This document shows positions 23,051 to 32,880 of a DNA stretch of 64,000 bases, piece after piece; position 1 is the stretch's first letter; each line of letters opens with the position of its first letter. Source of the stretch: Gonatopus flavifemur. Taxonomy: Eukaryota > Arthropoda > Insecta > Hymenoptera > Dryinidae. Under the pieces are notes generated by a model, which did not search any database, had not been told where the DNA came from, and saw only the letters and a program-made list of their open reading frames with translations. The translations under genes and the position numbers were made by a program. The stretch spans positions 50,178,001 through 50,242,000 of the forward strand of contig JAFFJZ010000002.1 of assembly GCA_018340375.1 (NCBI GenBank), read 5' to 3'.

Positions 23051-23223
23051 CCTGGTGAAAAAATTTCACTAAAAATCACAAAAATTTTCAGACGATTTCA
23101 GAAGTGTTCATAGGTTTTCAAATAAGCGAAAGTTTTTCAGGGTTTGAAATAATGTTTTTCAGAGTTTTGCAGTGAAATTTAGAAGAATTTTCAGAGATTT
23201 TCAAAAACCTTTTCCTCACCAGA
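23051..23223. mobile_element. Short TIR element, ends CCTGGTGAAAA
   Basis: CCTGGTGAAAAAATTTCAC at the left matches the inverted right end CTCTGGTGAGGAAAAGG approximately. The interior is rich in TTTTCAG words. Similar in build to 23652-23844. No target duplication was recognised. Confidence 0.4.
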
Positions 23224-23651
23224 GAAAACCTGGCCAGAAATTTAAAGAAAAGTTTTCTGAGCGATTTTGACATACACGTAGCATACAAGTGAATTATTTA
23301 CTACGTGCGTGTTAAGTAATACACTGATGTTACGAATTATTGTCAATGTTTTCCAATAGTTGTATCTTACAAATAGAATGTTAATCTTTCCAACCAAATC
23401 CTTCTCCGAACAGAACCTGTCACATTTCATCGAAAATATTATCCGTTTCTACTTGGAATAGGACAAGGTTTTGCATGGCATTTCAGATGAGAAATGGCTC
23501 TCCAACGAATCGAGTACCTACAGTCCAAGTTGTGTTCCTTGATAAACCGAAGTTCTTACGACCATGACGAGCCCCCTTGATATGTAATTAATGACTTAAA
23601 TGGTCTAATGATACGCCATTATTGTAACGGGTGATAAATCCTGTACGAATA

Positions 23652-23844
23652 CCCTAGAGGAAAACTTTCACTGAAAATTATTGAAATTTTCGAAGAGTTT
23701 ATCAAAGAGTTTCAACGATTTTTAGAAATATTTAGTTTTTCAGAGATATCCAGAAACATTTTCACCACAAAAATATGCCCAATAATAAAGTGAGAGGATT
23801 TCAGAATTTTGCCAAGATTTTTAGAAAAATTTCTTTCACTAGGG
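23652..23844. mobile_element. Short TIR element, ends CCCTAG(A/T)G(G/A)AAA
   Basis: Left end CCCTAGAGGAAAACTTTCAC and inverted right end CCCTAGTGAAAGAAATTTTTC. The 193-bp interior has ATTTTTAGAAA-type repeats. The CCCTAGT ends are shared with 38144-38335 and 51334-51501, and more loosely with 46180-46500. Confidence 0.6.
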
Positions 23845-23964
23845 TAGCGAAGAGTTTCAAATAGCACCCAACTTTGTTTTTACTGAATTTTAGATATTCG
23901 GTCAAATTATTCCTTCAAACTATTAATTTTCTATCAATTCCAGTTTCAATATACATTGAATTAA

Positions 23965-24264
23965 ATTGAGAAATCATGGGAATTTTTCAAGGATCGGTGC
24001 AACATTCGATACTTGCCGCAATTGAAGATGGGGAAGACATCAAACCCTGATGATCTGACTCGAGTTGTTGTAATTATAGAACAGTATTTCAACCAAAAGT
24101 TATGAATTCCATTAACTCGTGGTGTTGAGAAATTGTGTTTGCCTTTGAAAGCTGGTGAATGTAGTCGGGAGTTATCAAAGGATTGTGTGTTTAATCTTGC
24201 AATCAGGTCAGATTATGTACAGAATGAATGGGTATATGAGTTTATTAAATATAAGAATAAATGA
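23965..24264 (+). pseudogene. Unidentified ORF with one in-frame TGA
   Basis: One frame runs 100 codons (23965-24264) interrupted only by TGA at 24103-24105. Both halves look protein-like: SWEFFKDRCNIRYLPQLK before the stop, and KLCLPLKAGECSREL then NLAIRSDYVQNEWVYEF after it, with three Cys and a final TGA. I recognise no family. No ATG precedes it in frame (a TAA sits at 23962-23964), so it is either the last exon of a gene with its 5' exons elsewhere or a remnant. A polypyrimidine tract with CAG at 23941-23943 could be an acceptor, but the same TAA would interrupt that reading. Confidence 0.4.
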
Positions 24265-25058
24265 TGATCTGTGTAATATTCCACAGATATCTGTAGATTC
24301 GTAGTAGTGGGAGATCTGTTTGAAGACCTCATGTACACTTTGGTATCCACAAATTCCATGTAGAATATTTGTATTGAATAAAACGTTTAGAACGCATCCG
24401 ATACATGTTACGGAGTTATATATTGGAGTAATGATGAAAATTTAATCAATTCAGGCAAATGAGTTTGAATTTCGTCTTTTACTGTGCATAACACTTGAAA
24501 TTAACAGTGAAATATTGCCAACGAAAAACTCTGGAATGCAGTTATCAATACATTCATACATTCACATGAAAAGACTAGATTTTAATTTATTCCTGTTTTG
24601 ATCATTCAATTTGTACTCGTTTCTGCATTTCAATAAAGATTAATTTTTTCCACTTGGCAGAATACGAGCATTACCATCCAATCACATCTTTTTCAACCAA
24701 ATTATTTGAAACTGAATTCATAAAAAAAAACCTTTTTCAAGGATAATTCTTTGGGTCGTCATTTATACCTGTAACAGGGCCAAATTTCATATTTTCTTAT
24801 GAATTTGATGACGAGTGATTTGGTCAATAGAAGACTCAGATAACGCAACAGAGTCATCAATGAATTCTAAGGAAGCAAAAGAATTTCTCTTGAAATCTTG
24901 AAAATCAACGATTCTGAGGACTCAAATTTACAAAGAAAATGTTCATTTGAAATCTCAAATTGAAAGTGTGAATAATCGAATTTGTGCTATGAATCAATGT
25001 TCTTCTTTTGATCTCTCAAAATATTCCTTAGAGTAACTATACTTAGGAACACACTTAC
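24265..25058. other. Region downstream of the F-box/LRR exons
   Basis: Further 3' exons of the - strand F-box/LRR gene should lie here, since the exon at 25059-25232 ends in a strong GTAAGT donor. I could not identify an exon that continues the leucine-rich pattern. No repeats were recognised. Confidence 0.35.
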
Positions 25059-25232
25059 ACATTTTGAAAATGGATCATCGATATTGAGATCTTCGAGATA
25101 ACACCAAAGTCCTAGACACTTGAGGGTAGAACAATTCCCAAGAACGTGCAATAAATCTGTCATATTTTCTGAAGATAAGCTGTCACAACTTTTCAACCAA
25201 AAAGTTCTTAGGTGATCAGGCCCAAGACGTAA
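25059..25232 (-). CDS. F-box/LRR gene, downstream exon (leucine-rich repeats)
   Basis: Seen: on - an acceptor TTATCAACAG precedes an exon of exactly 58 codons, ending at a consensus donor GTAAGTGTG (25050-25058). The product continues the leucine-rich repeats of the upstream exon in phase 0: LRTFWLKSC, then LLHVLGNCSTLKCLGLWC, each fitting the L-x-x-L-x-L-x-x-C spacing of cysteine-containing LRRs. Known: such repeats follow the F-box in FBXL proteins and bind substrates for SCF ubiquitin ligases. The frame beyond the donor runs into a stop, as expected for an intron. Codon use is even and nothing in this exon is broken. Confidence 0.7.
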
Positions 25233-25309
25233 CTGTTGATAAGAAGAAGAGAATAAGTATTTTGAAATGTCTTGAGAAAAAAAACATAGTTCATCATGAT
25301 GAGCTTTAC

Positions 25310-25823
25310 CAGTGCATCAGCCAAAACATTACATTCAAGTTTATGTCCCATTGGACCAAATCCTTTCAATTTCTTTGGCAGATGCGATGAATATTCCACT
25401 AAGTATTCTAAACCATGATATCGATCGAGTAATTCGATCAAATCATTTTTACACCTATTTAGCTCTCCTTCGAGCTCCAATATTTTCAAAGGTGGGCTAT
25501 TCACATTCAGTTCTTCAAGAAAACTTGGAAGACATTGTGCCGGAGGAGCAGCTACCATGCTCGTTAGATTACGACATGACTGGATTAAGTCTACCAAAAT
25601 TGTTTCTGCATCACAATCTTTGAGGCAATGCAAGGGCATACAGTCTGTTTCTTCGAGTTTCATATGAGTGATAAATTCACCACATCTCATCAGTATTTTA
25701 TGATATATCGATTTTTTTTTTCTATCGTGTCATTGAGGAAAAGATCCCACATTAACTCCAATAGATCAATTTTTCTCATACATCGCCAAGTCCCCAAACT
25801 GATTTCTTTCCACCTTCTGCAAA
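25310..25823 (-). CDS. F-box/LRR gene, exon with F-box end and first LRRs; one frame break
   Basis: On - the exon begins after TCATATTCAG (acceptor) and opens with VCRRWKEISLGTWRCM, the conserved second half of an F-box. It continues with LRR-like units (CGEFITHMKLEE, CRNLTSMV, PPLKILELEG, LEYL) and ends ADAL at donor GTAAAG (25304-25309); a 77-bp intron leads to the next exon in phase 0. The F-box part and the LRR part are in different frames: a run of ten A (T10 near 25722-25731 on +) is followed by a TGA. One base more in that run would join them, so it is a homopolymer sequencing error or a real disabling deletion. The first half of the F-box must lie in an upstream exon, which I could not find. 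Role if intact: substrate adaptor of an SCF ubiquitin ligase. Confidence 0.7.
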
Positions 25824-26650
25824 CTGAATATGAAAGAGTATGAACAGTTTTCAATGAGGTGTGAAAATAATTTGAAAAATAGTTCTTTTCTACATTCTAG
25901 GTTATTGGTTATTTATGGGTTATAAGTGACTTACGCTGTAAAAAGCCTTAGGAAATATTACTTTGTTGAGCACGAGAATGAAAATTACTTCCCTGTGTTC
26001 AGAGTTGAAAACACTACGTTCAGCTTAGAGGAAATGCATTTGAACTTGCAAAAGTGCTATGTTCAGAATAGTGATATTCACACTGGTTTGTAAATTGCTC
26101 ATACTCGGTATGCTTGCTATAAGTCATTTTTTGCTGTACCGAGTATAAACGATTTACTAGTCTTTGTGAATATCACTTCTCCGAGCCTGGGATTTAAATG
26201 CAATTCCTCTATGCTGAGCATAGTAATTTTACAAATCATTGTGATTTTTAAGTCTTGTACAGAAGATTTACACAAAATGCTTTCTACAGGGTATAGACTA
26301 AGCATGACGTTCTTACAATTCCATTTAAAATTCCTACGCTGAGCTAGGTCATGCATTTTGGAAAGTTTTGACATTGTTTCATGAAAACTTTTGAATAATT
26401 TTACCAGAAAACCTGACCTAAAACTTTGTTTATGAATATTTTTGAAATAACGCATGAAATAGTAATGTTAACCTCTTTCGATTCTTATTTTTTCAGGAAT
26501 TGTTAAATACATGAATATACGATCCAAGCAGTCGTTATTCAACACATCGATGGATGAATTTTCACAATTCATTTCACTCGCTTTTTGATTGAAAAATACT
26601 GTAAGTCTACTGGGGCAGTTTTGTAATTATGTAAAGCACAGATTCTCTCC
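25824..26650. repeat. Inverted-repeat element upstream of the F-box exon
   Basis: GTGATATTCACACTGGTTTG (26070s) pairs with the sequence ending TCTTTGTGAATATCAC near 26177; CTCATACTCGGTA pairs with TACCGAGTATAAACG. Outside this, GCTTAGAGGAAATGCATTTGAA (26017-) is mirrored by TTTAAATGCAATTCCTCTATGC (26195-). Total span is about 25970-26260. It lies in what should be the intron or upstream region of the F-box/LRR gene. The 112-codon - frame at 26117-26455 overlaps it and is not believable as a gene. At 26460-26590 (+) a TTTTTTCAG followed by 30 open codons could be an exon, but the support is very weak. Confidence 0.55.
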
Positions 26651-27660
26651 AGTGAACTTTATAAGATACTATAATGAGTTCTCCCTACACGGAGACAAAC
26701 TGACACGAACGGCAAATTTCTGCTCACTTCGTACCAATATCTAAGAACAATTTATTTTCAAACATTACAGCACACCATTGAACTCAATATTATACTGGAA
26801 TGAGCACTCCCCGTATGGAAATATTTCGCTGAAAAATGTCTGCAAAACTATGAAAAATCTCTGAAAAAAAATGAAAAAACTCTGAGAAACTCTGACAAAC
26901 TCTGGGAATCTCTGAAATTTTGTTGAGAAATCTAATATTTTTGGGACATTCTTCACAGACTCTTTTCAGACTTTTTTCAGAGTTTCTCAGAGTTTTTTCA
27001 TACTTTTTCAGAGAAATAGTAACGAGATTGCACTCTGAAAAAACTCTGACAAAACTCCAATGAATTGTTGACATTTTTCTGATTATTGAAAAATCCTGAA
27101 ATTCAATAAATACATTCATATGCCGTATTCAAATATCATGTGTGAAAAAGTGTTTGAAAATTTTTTAATTTTTTTCTAAAAGTCAGAAAAATGTTAGCAA
27201 TCCATCAGAGTTTTTTCAGAGTGCAATCTCGTTACTATTTCTCTGAAAAAGTATGAAAAAACTCTGAGAAACTCTGAAAAAAGTCTGAAAAAAGTCTGTA
27301 AAGAATGTCCCAAAAATATTAGATTTCTCATCAAAATTTCAGAAATTCTCAGAGTTTGTCAGAGTTTCTCAGAATTTTTTCATTTTTTTTCAGAGATTTT
27401 TCATAATTTTACAGACATTTTTCAGCGAAATATTTCCATACGGGTCTCTGCTTTTTCTATAGTATCGACCGGTCAGAGAGAGAGAGAGAGATCAATATTT
27501 TGGGGTGATGGTTTCTCTTTCGAATAAATGCGTTTTAGAGAGAGAAAGGAAATATTTTGGGAGTGTCTTATTCTCTCTTGCTCATGCAATACACTATACT
27601 ACTCTGACCGCGCTAATCTAGGGAGTGCTCATTCCAGTATGTATACAGTTCAATGCAGCA
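26651..27660. repeat. Host inverted repeat around the 26810 palindrome
   Basis: ACTGGAATGAGCACTCC at 26794-26810 is inverted as GGAGTGCTCATTCCAGTA near 27621-27638; outside it GCACACCATTGAACT pairs with AGTTCAATGCAGCAC. The 26810-27444 palindrome splits this older element. The unsplit part (27445-27620) is rich in GAGAGAG and has its own weak fold (TTTTGGGGTGATGG / CCCAAAATATTTCC). CCAGTGAACTTTATAAGATAC at 26654 resembles 30052 and, inverted, 30706. Confidence 0.55.
26810..27444. mobile_element. 635-bp palindromic foldback, ends CCCGTATGGAAATATTTCGC
   Basis: The element is an almost continuous palindrome: CCCGTATGGAAATATTTCGC at the left, its complement at the right, with arms of about 300 bp built from CTCTGAGAAACTCTGA-like words. 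The centre is TCATATGCCGTATTCAAATA. A second copy lies at about 57035-57635. No target duplication was seen. The two - strand frames inside (26765-26956, 26790-27119) are readings of the CTGAGAAA repeats. Confidence 0.9.
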
Positions 27661-27705
27661 CACTACACGGTAGTATGTATGCAATAAGCCCGACTGGCGT
27701 TAGCC

Positions 27706-28202
27706 CAGGGGCAGGGTTGGGAATGTATTATACATAGTATAATATTCCTACTTTTATACAAGTATTATACATGTATAATACAGTGTATATTACTGATAAG
27801 GTTTTATACAAGTTTAATACATCATAATGGCGTCTTTAGGAACCAAATTTGATTGGTCCATCAAGAAATCCAGTAGAAATTACCAACAATTACCTTTTAT
27901 ACGTATAATATATGTATTATACAGGCTATGTATTATACGTCAGAAATCTCACTCGACATGTCAAATTCCCAACCCTGCCCAGGGGGCATAATCTCGAATA
28001 GAAAATTTTCCAACGGATTTCAGCGCTGCCATACGGTAGTACAGTGAACTATTTTACATGTATACACTAACACTAATTCGAAAATCGGTGTGATTTGTTC
28101 ATTGTTTGTGTTAGTTGTATCTATGGTGAATAATTCACTGTACTACCGTACGGCAGCGCTGAAATCCGTTTGAGAATGTTGCGTTTGAGATTATGCCCCC
28201 TG
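27706..28202. mobile_element. Middle hAT-type element of the nest, duplication CGTTAGCC
   Basis: CGTTAGCC at 27698-27705 and 28203-28210 flanks ends CAGGGGGCATAATCTC / GAGATTATGCCCCCTG. The left end is split after CAGGGG by the innermost element, whose duplication repeats that CAGGGG, so the left end reappears at 27980. The inner arms share GGATTTCAGCGCTGCC(A/G)TACGGTAGTACAGTGAA. Without the insertion it would be about 223 bp. Confidence 0.92.
27712..27977. mobile_element. Innermost hAT-type MITE, duplication CCCAGGGG
   Basis: CCCAGGGG at 27704-27711 and 27978-27985 flanks ends CAGGGTTGGGAAT / ATTCCCAACCCTG. The 266-bp body is rich in TATTATACxTGTATAATAC palindromes. The ends match those of 33092-33429 (CAGGGATGGGT / ACCCAACCCTG), so the two are relatives. 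It landed in the first six bases of the middle element. Confidence 0.95.
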
Positions 28203-28501
28203 CGTTAGCCCGACTGCATTTAACCCGAACGACTTTAAATCCGAATGACAGTTGACCCGACTAATTATAAAAATATAATTAAATAAAATGGAAAATTAAT
28301 CGACATCAAAGCGTAATTAACCTATGATCTATACATCTTTACAGTAAAAGATTGAATAAGCTTTGATTTCGATTAATTTTCTATTTTATTTGATTATATT
28401 TTTATAACTAGTCGGGTCAACTGTCATTCGGGTTTAAAGTCGTTCGGGTTATAATCCGGTCGGGCTAACGCCAGTCGGACTTATCGCATACTACCCACTA
28501 C

Positions 28502-28593
28502 ACTCTCGCAAATGGACCGCTCACTCTCTTCCTTACTCTAACGGTTTTCGCCTTCCATTAGAGAAAGAGAAGAAGAGGCCCATTTGCGAGAGT
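28502..28593. repeat. Short palindrome ACTCTCGCAAATGG
   Basis: ACTCTCGCAAATGGACC pairs with GGCCCATTTGCGAGAGT across 92 bp. Its left end overlaps the right target duplication of the outer hAT-type element, so that element inserted at or beside this palindrome. Confidence 0.6.
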
Positions 28594-28950
28594 CCCAAAC
28601 AGCACCGAAAGTTCTCAAAACGTTTTAAAACCGTGTCCAAAGTCTCACAGATGTTGGTTTCCAAAAGCACATTTTCCAAACGTCTTAGGAACATTCATTC
28701 AATGTGTTGGAGAGCACGTTTCGGGGACATTGTTTACATATGCTATAATACGTTTTCAGAACGTTTTCGAGACGTTATATGAAAACCAAGTATTTCATCT
28801 CTAACCTATACAAGTGTGTATTTATAGTTTTACTAGGGGAAAAAATACCAAACAACCATAAAAATATGTTTTGTACTGAATATTTGAAAAGATTCCATTC
28901 CAGAAGTTCGAAAATATTGGCAGAATGTAAGTTATCAAGAATCAAGTCAA
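28594..28950. repeat. Fragment of a CCCAxACAGCAC-type element
   Basis: CCCAAACAGCACCGAAAGTTCTC at 28594 is the typical end of this group, followed by ACGTTTTxAxAACG words to about 28775 and a CCAAAAGCACATTTTCC stretch seen also near 4012 and 33940. No right end was located. Confidence 0.45.
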
Positions 28951-29056
28951 CCCATATAGCACAAATGTCTCAGTAATATCTCCAGAATATTCTGACAATA
29001 TTACAATGTCTCCAGAATATTCTGGAGATATTATTGAGACATTTGTGCTATGTGGG
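28951..29056. mobile_element. 106-bp palindromic MITE, ends CCCATATAGCAC
   Basis: CCCATATAGCACAAATGTCTCA and its inverted copy (ending GTGCTATGTGGG) enclose two more CTCCAGAATATTCTG boxes. The arms are about 45 bp and differ at two or three bases. It belongs to the CCCAxAxAGCAC end group. Confidence 0.85.
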
Positions 29057-29248
29057 AATATATTGAGATTCACATAACCTCAAAATTGACGCGAAACAAA
29101 ATTTCACTACCTGCAATGTATTAAAGAGATGCAAATGTAATTTATCAAATCTTTCGATACAGGCTTCACCGCAGTTCATTTGCATCTCCTCGAAATGGAG
29201 GATATTAAAAGATTTGGCACAAGTTTGATCTTTAAGAAACTCTCATTT
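29057..29248. other. Spacer with short palindromic boxes
   Basis: TTAAAGAGATGCAAATG and CATTTGCATCTCCTCGAAATGGAG (29113-29200) form a weak inverted pair. Nothing else was recognised. Confidence 0.3.
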
Positions 29249-29600
29249 AACATGTTTCATAAACGTTCCATAGAAACCTAAATAAGACTATACCGGACAT
29301 TTGTACACCCCTGGAATGTCTATGCGACATTTTTAAAACGTCCTGGAATATTTTTTGAACGTTCTTCTTGTGACCAATTACGTTTTCTGAACGTCCGAAG
29401 TACGTCCCAGTGCTGTCTGGACATTCAACATGTTTCATAAACGTTCCATGGAAACCTAAATGAGACTATACCGGACATGTGTACATCCCTGGAATGTATA
29501 TGCGACATTTTTAAAACATCCTGGAACATTTTTTGAACGTTCTTCTTGTGACCAATTATGCTTTCTGAACGTCCGAAGAACGTCCCAGTGCTGTCTGGGG
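29249..29600. repeat. Two tandem copies of a 178-bp unit
   Basis: AACATGTTTCATAAACGTTC occurs at 29249 and 29427, and the units stay alike to CAGTGCTGTCTGG, which is the typical end of the CCCAGACAGCAC group. So this looks like a tandem duplication of a MITE arm. Copies differ at about 12 of 178 positions. Open frames on both strands here are readings of the repeat. Confidence 0.85.
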
Positions 29601-29781
29601 TGTACTATACTGGCTAATGTGCATCCATCAATTATCAATGACCGCGCATTGGTGATCATTATACGCACATGAGCCCGCAGTGTTTTAAATAATTTTTTCT
29701 TGCGCATTGATGATCAGTGTGCGGAACATTGGGCACTCGTGCCAAATTTTCTCAGATTTCATGGGCAAGAGAAAGTGAAAC
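29601..29781. other. Spacer with GCGCATTG inverted boxes
   Basis: CCGCGCATTGGTGATCATTA (29641-) and TTGCGCATTGATGATCAGTG (29700-) are direct repeats about 60 bp apart. Nothing else was recognised. Confidence 0.3.
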
Positions 29782-30208
29782 TCACGCAATTTTTTTTCTT
29801 TCTCTCCTTGAACAGTATGTATTAGAAAGAGATATCCCAGCCTAATTTGGTAGGGGGTCTTTTGACCGAAAAAGTTTTTGGCCGAATCGACATGATTTGA
29901 CAATCACTAGTCGCTTTCAGAGAACACTAGGAAATGACTAGCGATTATCAAATCATGTCGATTCGGCCAAAAACTTTTTCGGTCAAAAGACTCCCTACCC
30001 CTAATTTTTCGGATCTCTCTCTCACTCTTTCAGATTGTTTTCTGACCTGACCAGTGAACTCTATAACATACTTTCTCAATTTTCTATAGTATGGTCCGGT
30101 CAGAAATCAATCTGAAAGAGAGTGAAAGAGAGATCTGAAAAATCGAGACAGGATATCTCTTTCTAATACATACTGTTTTAAGAGAGAAAAGAATAACAAA
30201 ATTGCGTG
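29782..30208. mobile_element. Foldback element split by a hAT-type MITE
   Basis: CACGCAATTTTTTT at the left pairs with AAAATTGCGTG at the right. Further in, ACAGTATGTATTAGAAAGAG pairs with CTCTTTCTAATACATACTGT and TCTCTCTCACTCTTTCAGATTG pairs with CAATCTGAAAGAGAGTGAAA. The centre near 30055-30090 is an AT-rich CTATAACATAC / CTATAGTATGG pair. The left arm is interrupted at 29849-29999. Confidence 0.8.
29849..29999. mobile_element. hAT-type foldback MITE, duplication CCTAATTT
   Basis: CCTAATTT at 29841-29848 and 30000-30007 flanks a 151-bp near-perfect palindrome with ends GGTAGGGGGTCTTTTGACCG / CGGTCAAAAGACTCCCTACC. The arms of about 65 bp differ at only three or four bases. An 8-bp duplication supports a hAT-type transposase. 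Confidence 0.93.
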
Positions 30209-30737
30209 GAAGGCTATTTACCCGGAAGCGGTGAAGTCAAGGGCTATTTGAGGAGGGCTACCCTAGCGATTTCAGAATAACCAATTTTTGTGGTTTACTT
30301 TCGATTATCTTTTGGTTTGGTGAAAATTTGGTCGCCAAAAAATGTAGTCCGTTTTTGGAATTTTTTGGGTATTTTGGGGTAAAAACCCAGAAAATCACCA
30401 CAAAATAACCGAAAAATCACCCAATTGAGATTGTTTGAATTTTTGTTGGGTTTTGGTCAATTTTTGTTGAAAAAAATGTCCTAAACGCCCAACAAGTTAC
30501 CAAAACCAAGATTCTTCACCAAAACGTAACCGAAATTTTTTGTCGCTTTTTGGTTCACCCAGATCCGCTAGGTTAGGAATTTCTGGTAATTTCCCTCGGA
30601 TTCACAAATCATTTTCTTTCAGATAGATGCAATTTCAGGCACTTACTACCTTATCAATCAACTATACCACTCTGACCGCGCGGATCTAAAGAGAACTGAT
30701 TCCTGTATGTTATAGAGTTCACTGGTGTATGCCTTGA
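30209..30737. mobile_element. TIR element with AACCAA/TTGGTT boxes
   Basis: Around 30263-30600, CCTAGCGATTTCAG at the left and (inverted) CCTAGCGGATCTGG at the right are followed on both sides by ACCAAAAxC / GxTTTTGGT words. Ends and target duplication are unclear. At 30706-30725 TATGTTATAGAGTTCACTGG is an inverted relative of 30052 and 26654. Confidence 0.4.
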
Positions 30738-30789
30738 ACCTGGCAGCACTGCCCGTACAGCACCGGACATTTCTACGTTGCCTCCGCGT

Positions 30790-31775
30790 GAAATCTCCGT
30801 TCATCCACGTTCTATCCACGTGGAGTCCCCGGGGGGTGTTTACGGCAAATGATCGGTTCAGGTTTATCCCTAGACAGTGGTACTCAATTACGAAAATTTC
30901 TAGAATTGATCGGATCAGTGATCCTGTCCAGTGCAGCGTTGCCAGTATTCCATAGAAAAATCTTCAGCATCTGATGATTGGCCGGTTGTACAAGAAATAA
31001 CCAATCATCAGATGCTGAAGATTTTTCTAGGGAATACTGGCAACGCTGATCCTGTCCTGTCTTACAAGGTGGTGTTAACGTATCTTTATGAAATAAAGCG
31101 GGAAACTGGAAGTGAAAGATAATTAGGTGGCATTAATTAATATTTATAAAATTTGAAGGTACAAATTATCATCTTCGTGCTAAAAAGTAATTTCAAATTG
31201 TTTTGTTGAGCCAATATTGATGAAAATACTTGATTATTTATTATGAAAGGAGTTCTAACCTTAAATTCACAAAATAAATTAAGATAATTTTTATGTATTG
31301 CTTTCGTGGCAATAAAGTGAATTACTACTAAATAAATAAGATCAATGTTTCAAAGTGACAAATTATTTCAAATATTATTTCATATTAATGTTCACAAAGC
31401 TTGAGAAAATCAAATTTTCATCCAACTGTAATTGTTTACAATTTAAAATAACATTCTTTATTGTAGCGATTCCTGGATATTTTTCAATGTCAAGAACGAT
31501 TCTTTAAGAATGTTCATTTTTCTATTAGGTACAAGTTGAATTATTGGACTAACATGGATTTTCATGGATTATATAATCTATTTTTTGAAGATGAATTTCT
31601 TGAGCACCGTAGAATGCCATTGAACACGTTCACGTTATAGCCAGCAATGACTTGTAAGACAGGACGGATCACTGATCCGATCAATTCTAGAAATTTTCGT
31701 AATTTAGTACCACTGTCTAAGGATAAACCTGAACCGATCATTTGCCGTAAATACCCGGGGACGCGACGTGGAAGT
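30790..31775. mobile_element. Inverted-repeat element, arms about 115 bp, with hAT insertion
   Basis: TTTACGGCAAATGATCGGTT and GAATTGATCGGATCAGTGAT in the left arm (30838-30930) recur inverted at 31663-31755, together with CAGTGGTACT and GAAAATTTCTAGAATTGAT. The 31060-31640 interior is AT-rich and non-coding. A 120-bp element (30929-31048) interrupts the left arm; joining its flanks restores alignment with the right arm. Confidence 0.8.
30929..31048. mobile_element. 120-bp hAT-type palindrome, duplication ATCCTGTC
   Basis: ATCCTGTC at 30921-30928 and 31049-31056 flanks a palindrome: CAGCGTTGCCAGTATTCC and AAATCTTCAGCATCTGATGA recur inverted with one mismatch. The left tip has an extra CAGTG. 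The undisturbed right arm of the host element (near 31655-31680) shows the empty site. Confidence 0.9.
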
Positions 31776-32532
31776 CGGTGGATGTGCTGTTAGGGTGGTT
31801 GCAGCCCTCTGGCCAGACTGTTATAGGAACTCTGACTGAACTCGCATTGATAATCTGTTGGAAGAATTAAAAATGGGGTATATAACTTCAAATAGCACAG
31901 ATGAATCCCAAATGAATTCTAAAAAAAAGAACTCCGTAAGAACTCTTTGTATTCTACAAGAGTTTTCCAAGAGTTTTTTTGAGAATTTATTTAGGATTCT
32001 GGTGTTATCTGTGACACGTGGTTAAAATCTTCAACCATCGATTCTATAAAATCTCATCTTCTCGTTATTTTATATATCATTCGCGAATTTCTTGGTTGGA
32101 AGAATTCCAATCCCACTTCAAGCCTGAGCTGTTCTAGATCTGACGTAACTCCTGTTCTATAAAACCCCTTGTACTCCATCAAATCAGGTTAAAAACAAGC
32201 TTAAATTTGTACGAAGAGAAACAAACTTCATGAAAAGAAAATATCATGAAATTGAAGGGGAGAAAATCAATGAAGAGATGTGAGTTGAACCAATCAAGTG
32301 TCGGTACTAAATATGGATCGGTGATAACGGGGAAGGATTCATTCGCGCACTCAAAATTTATATACTGGGGAAATCGAAGGTAAAATTTCTCGTGGATTAT
32401 CGAACGTGTCGTGGTCTATACATACTATAGGGATTCGAAACATCACATGTTATCACATGTTATATGTTTTCATTTGTTCATTCTTATTGTTCGAAAAACT
32501 TTTGGTTGATAATTTTGTGTTTTCAGTTTCAA
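31776..32532. other. Spacer with one small MITE-like stretch
   Basis: 31888-32016 begins ATAGCACAGATGAATCC and ends GGTGTTATCTGTGAC, with AAGAACTC/GAGTTTTT boxes between, so it is probably a diverged 130-bp MITE. Nothing is recognised at 32030-32530; the 65-codon frame 32406-32603 runs into the next palindrome. Confidence 0.35.
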
Positions 32533-32818
32533 CCCTGATAACACACGAAGAATTCTTTTTCAAAAACAAGAATGGAATTCTTCAAGAACTCTTTTCGAAC
32601 TAATGAATTCATAAAGAGCTCTGAAGGGGTTCAATGTTTGGGACATTAACGAGTTCTTTGAGAATGCTGAAAATATTGTTTTAGTACTCTCAAAGAACTC
32701 GTGAATGCCCCAAACATTGAATTCTTCCAGGCTTCTTTACGAATTCATTACTTCGAAAAGAGTTCTTGAAGAATTCTATTCTTGTTTTTGAAAAAGAATT
32801 CTTCGTGTGTTATCTGGG
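32533..32818. mobile_element. 286-bp palindromic MITE, ends CCC(A/T)GATAACACACGAAG
   Basis: CCCTGATAACACACGAAGAA at the left is mirrored by TTCTTCGTGTGTTATCTGGG at the right. The arms of about 130 bp are roughly 90 percent alike (AACAAGAATGGAATTCTTCA, CTCTTTTCGAA, TGAATTCATAAAGA). It belongs to the CCCAGA(T/C)A end group. Confidence 0.88.
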
Positions 32819-32880
32819 AAGATCGTGATGAAAGTGAAACGTATGGAGCGGATCACGCTGTCCGCAGATCGTAGTTTGTA

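Larger units (their letters stand above)
27669..28495. mobile_element. Outer hAT-type foldback of a three-level nest
   Basis: Exact 8-bp duplication CACTACAC at 27661-27668 and 28496-28503. Ends GGTAGTATG / CATACTACC are followed by arms with AAGCCCGACTGGCGTTAGCC, AACCCGAACGACTTTAAA and AATGACAGTTGACCCGACTA in inverted copies. The left arm is interrupted by the element 27706-28202. The arms stay about 90 percent alike. Confidence 0.9.

Noticed and set aside
26765..27119. Phe/Ser-rich - frames as coding sequence
   Set aside because: They are translations of the CTCTGAGAAA words of a 635-bp palindrome.
27477..27492. GAGAGAG run as a microsatellite of interest
   Set aside because: Short, and part of the purine-rich arm of a larger inverted repeat.
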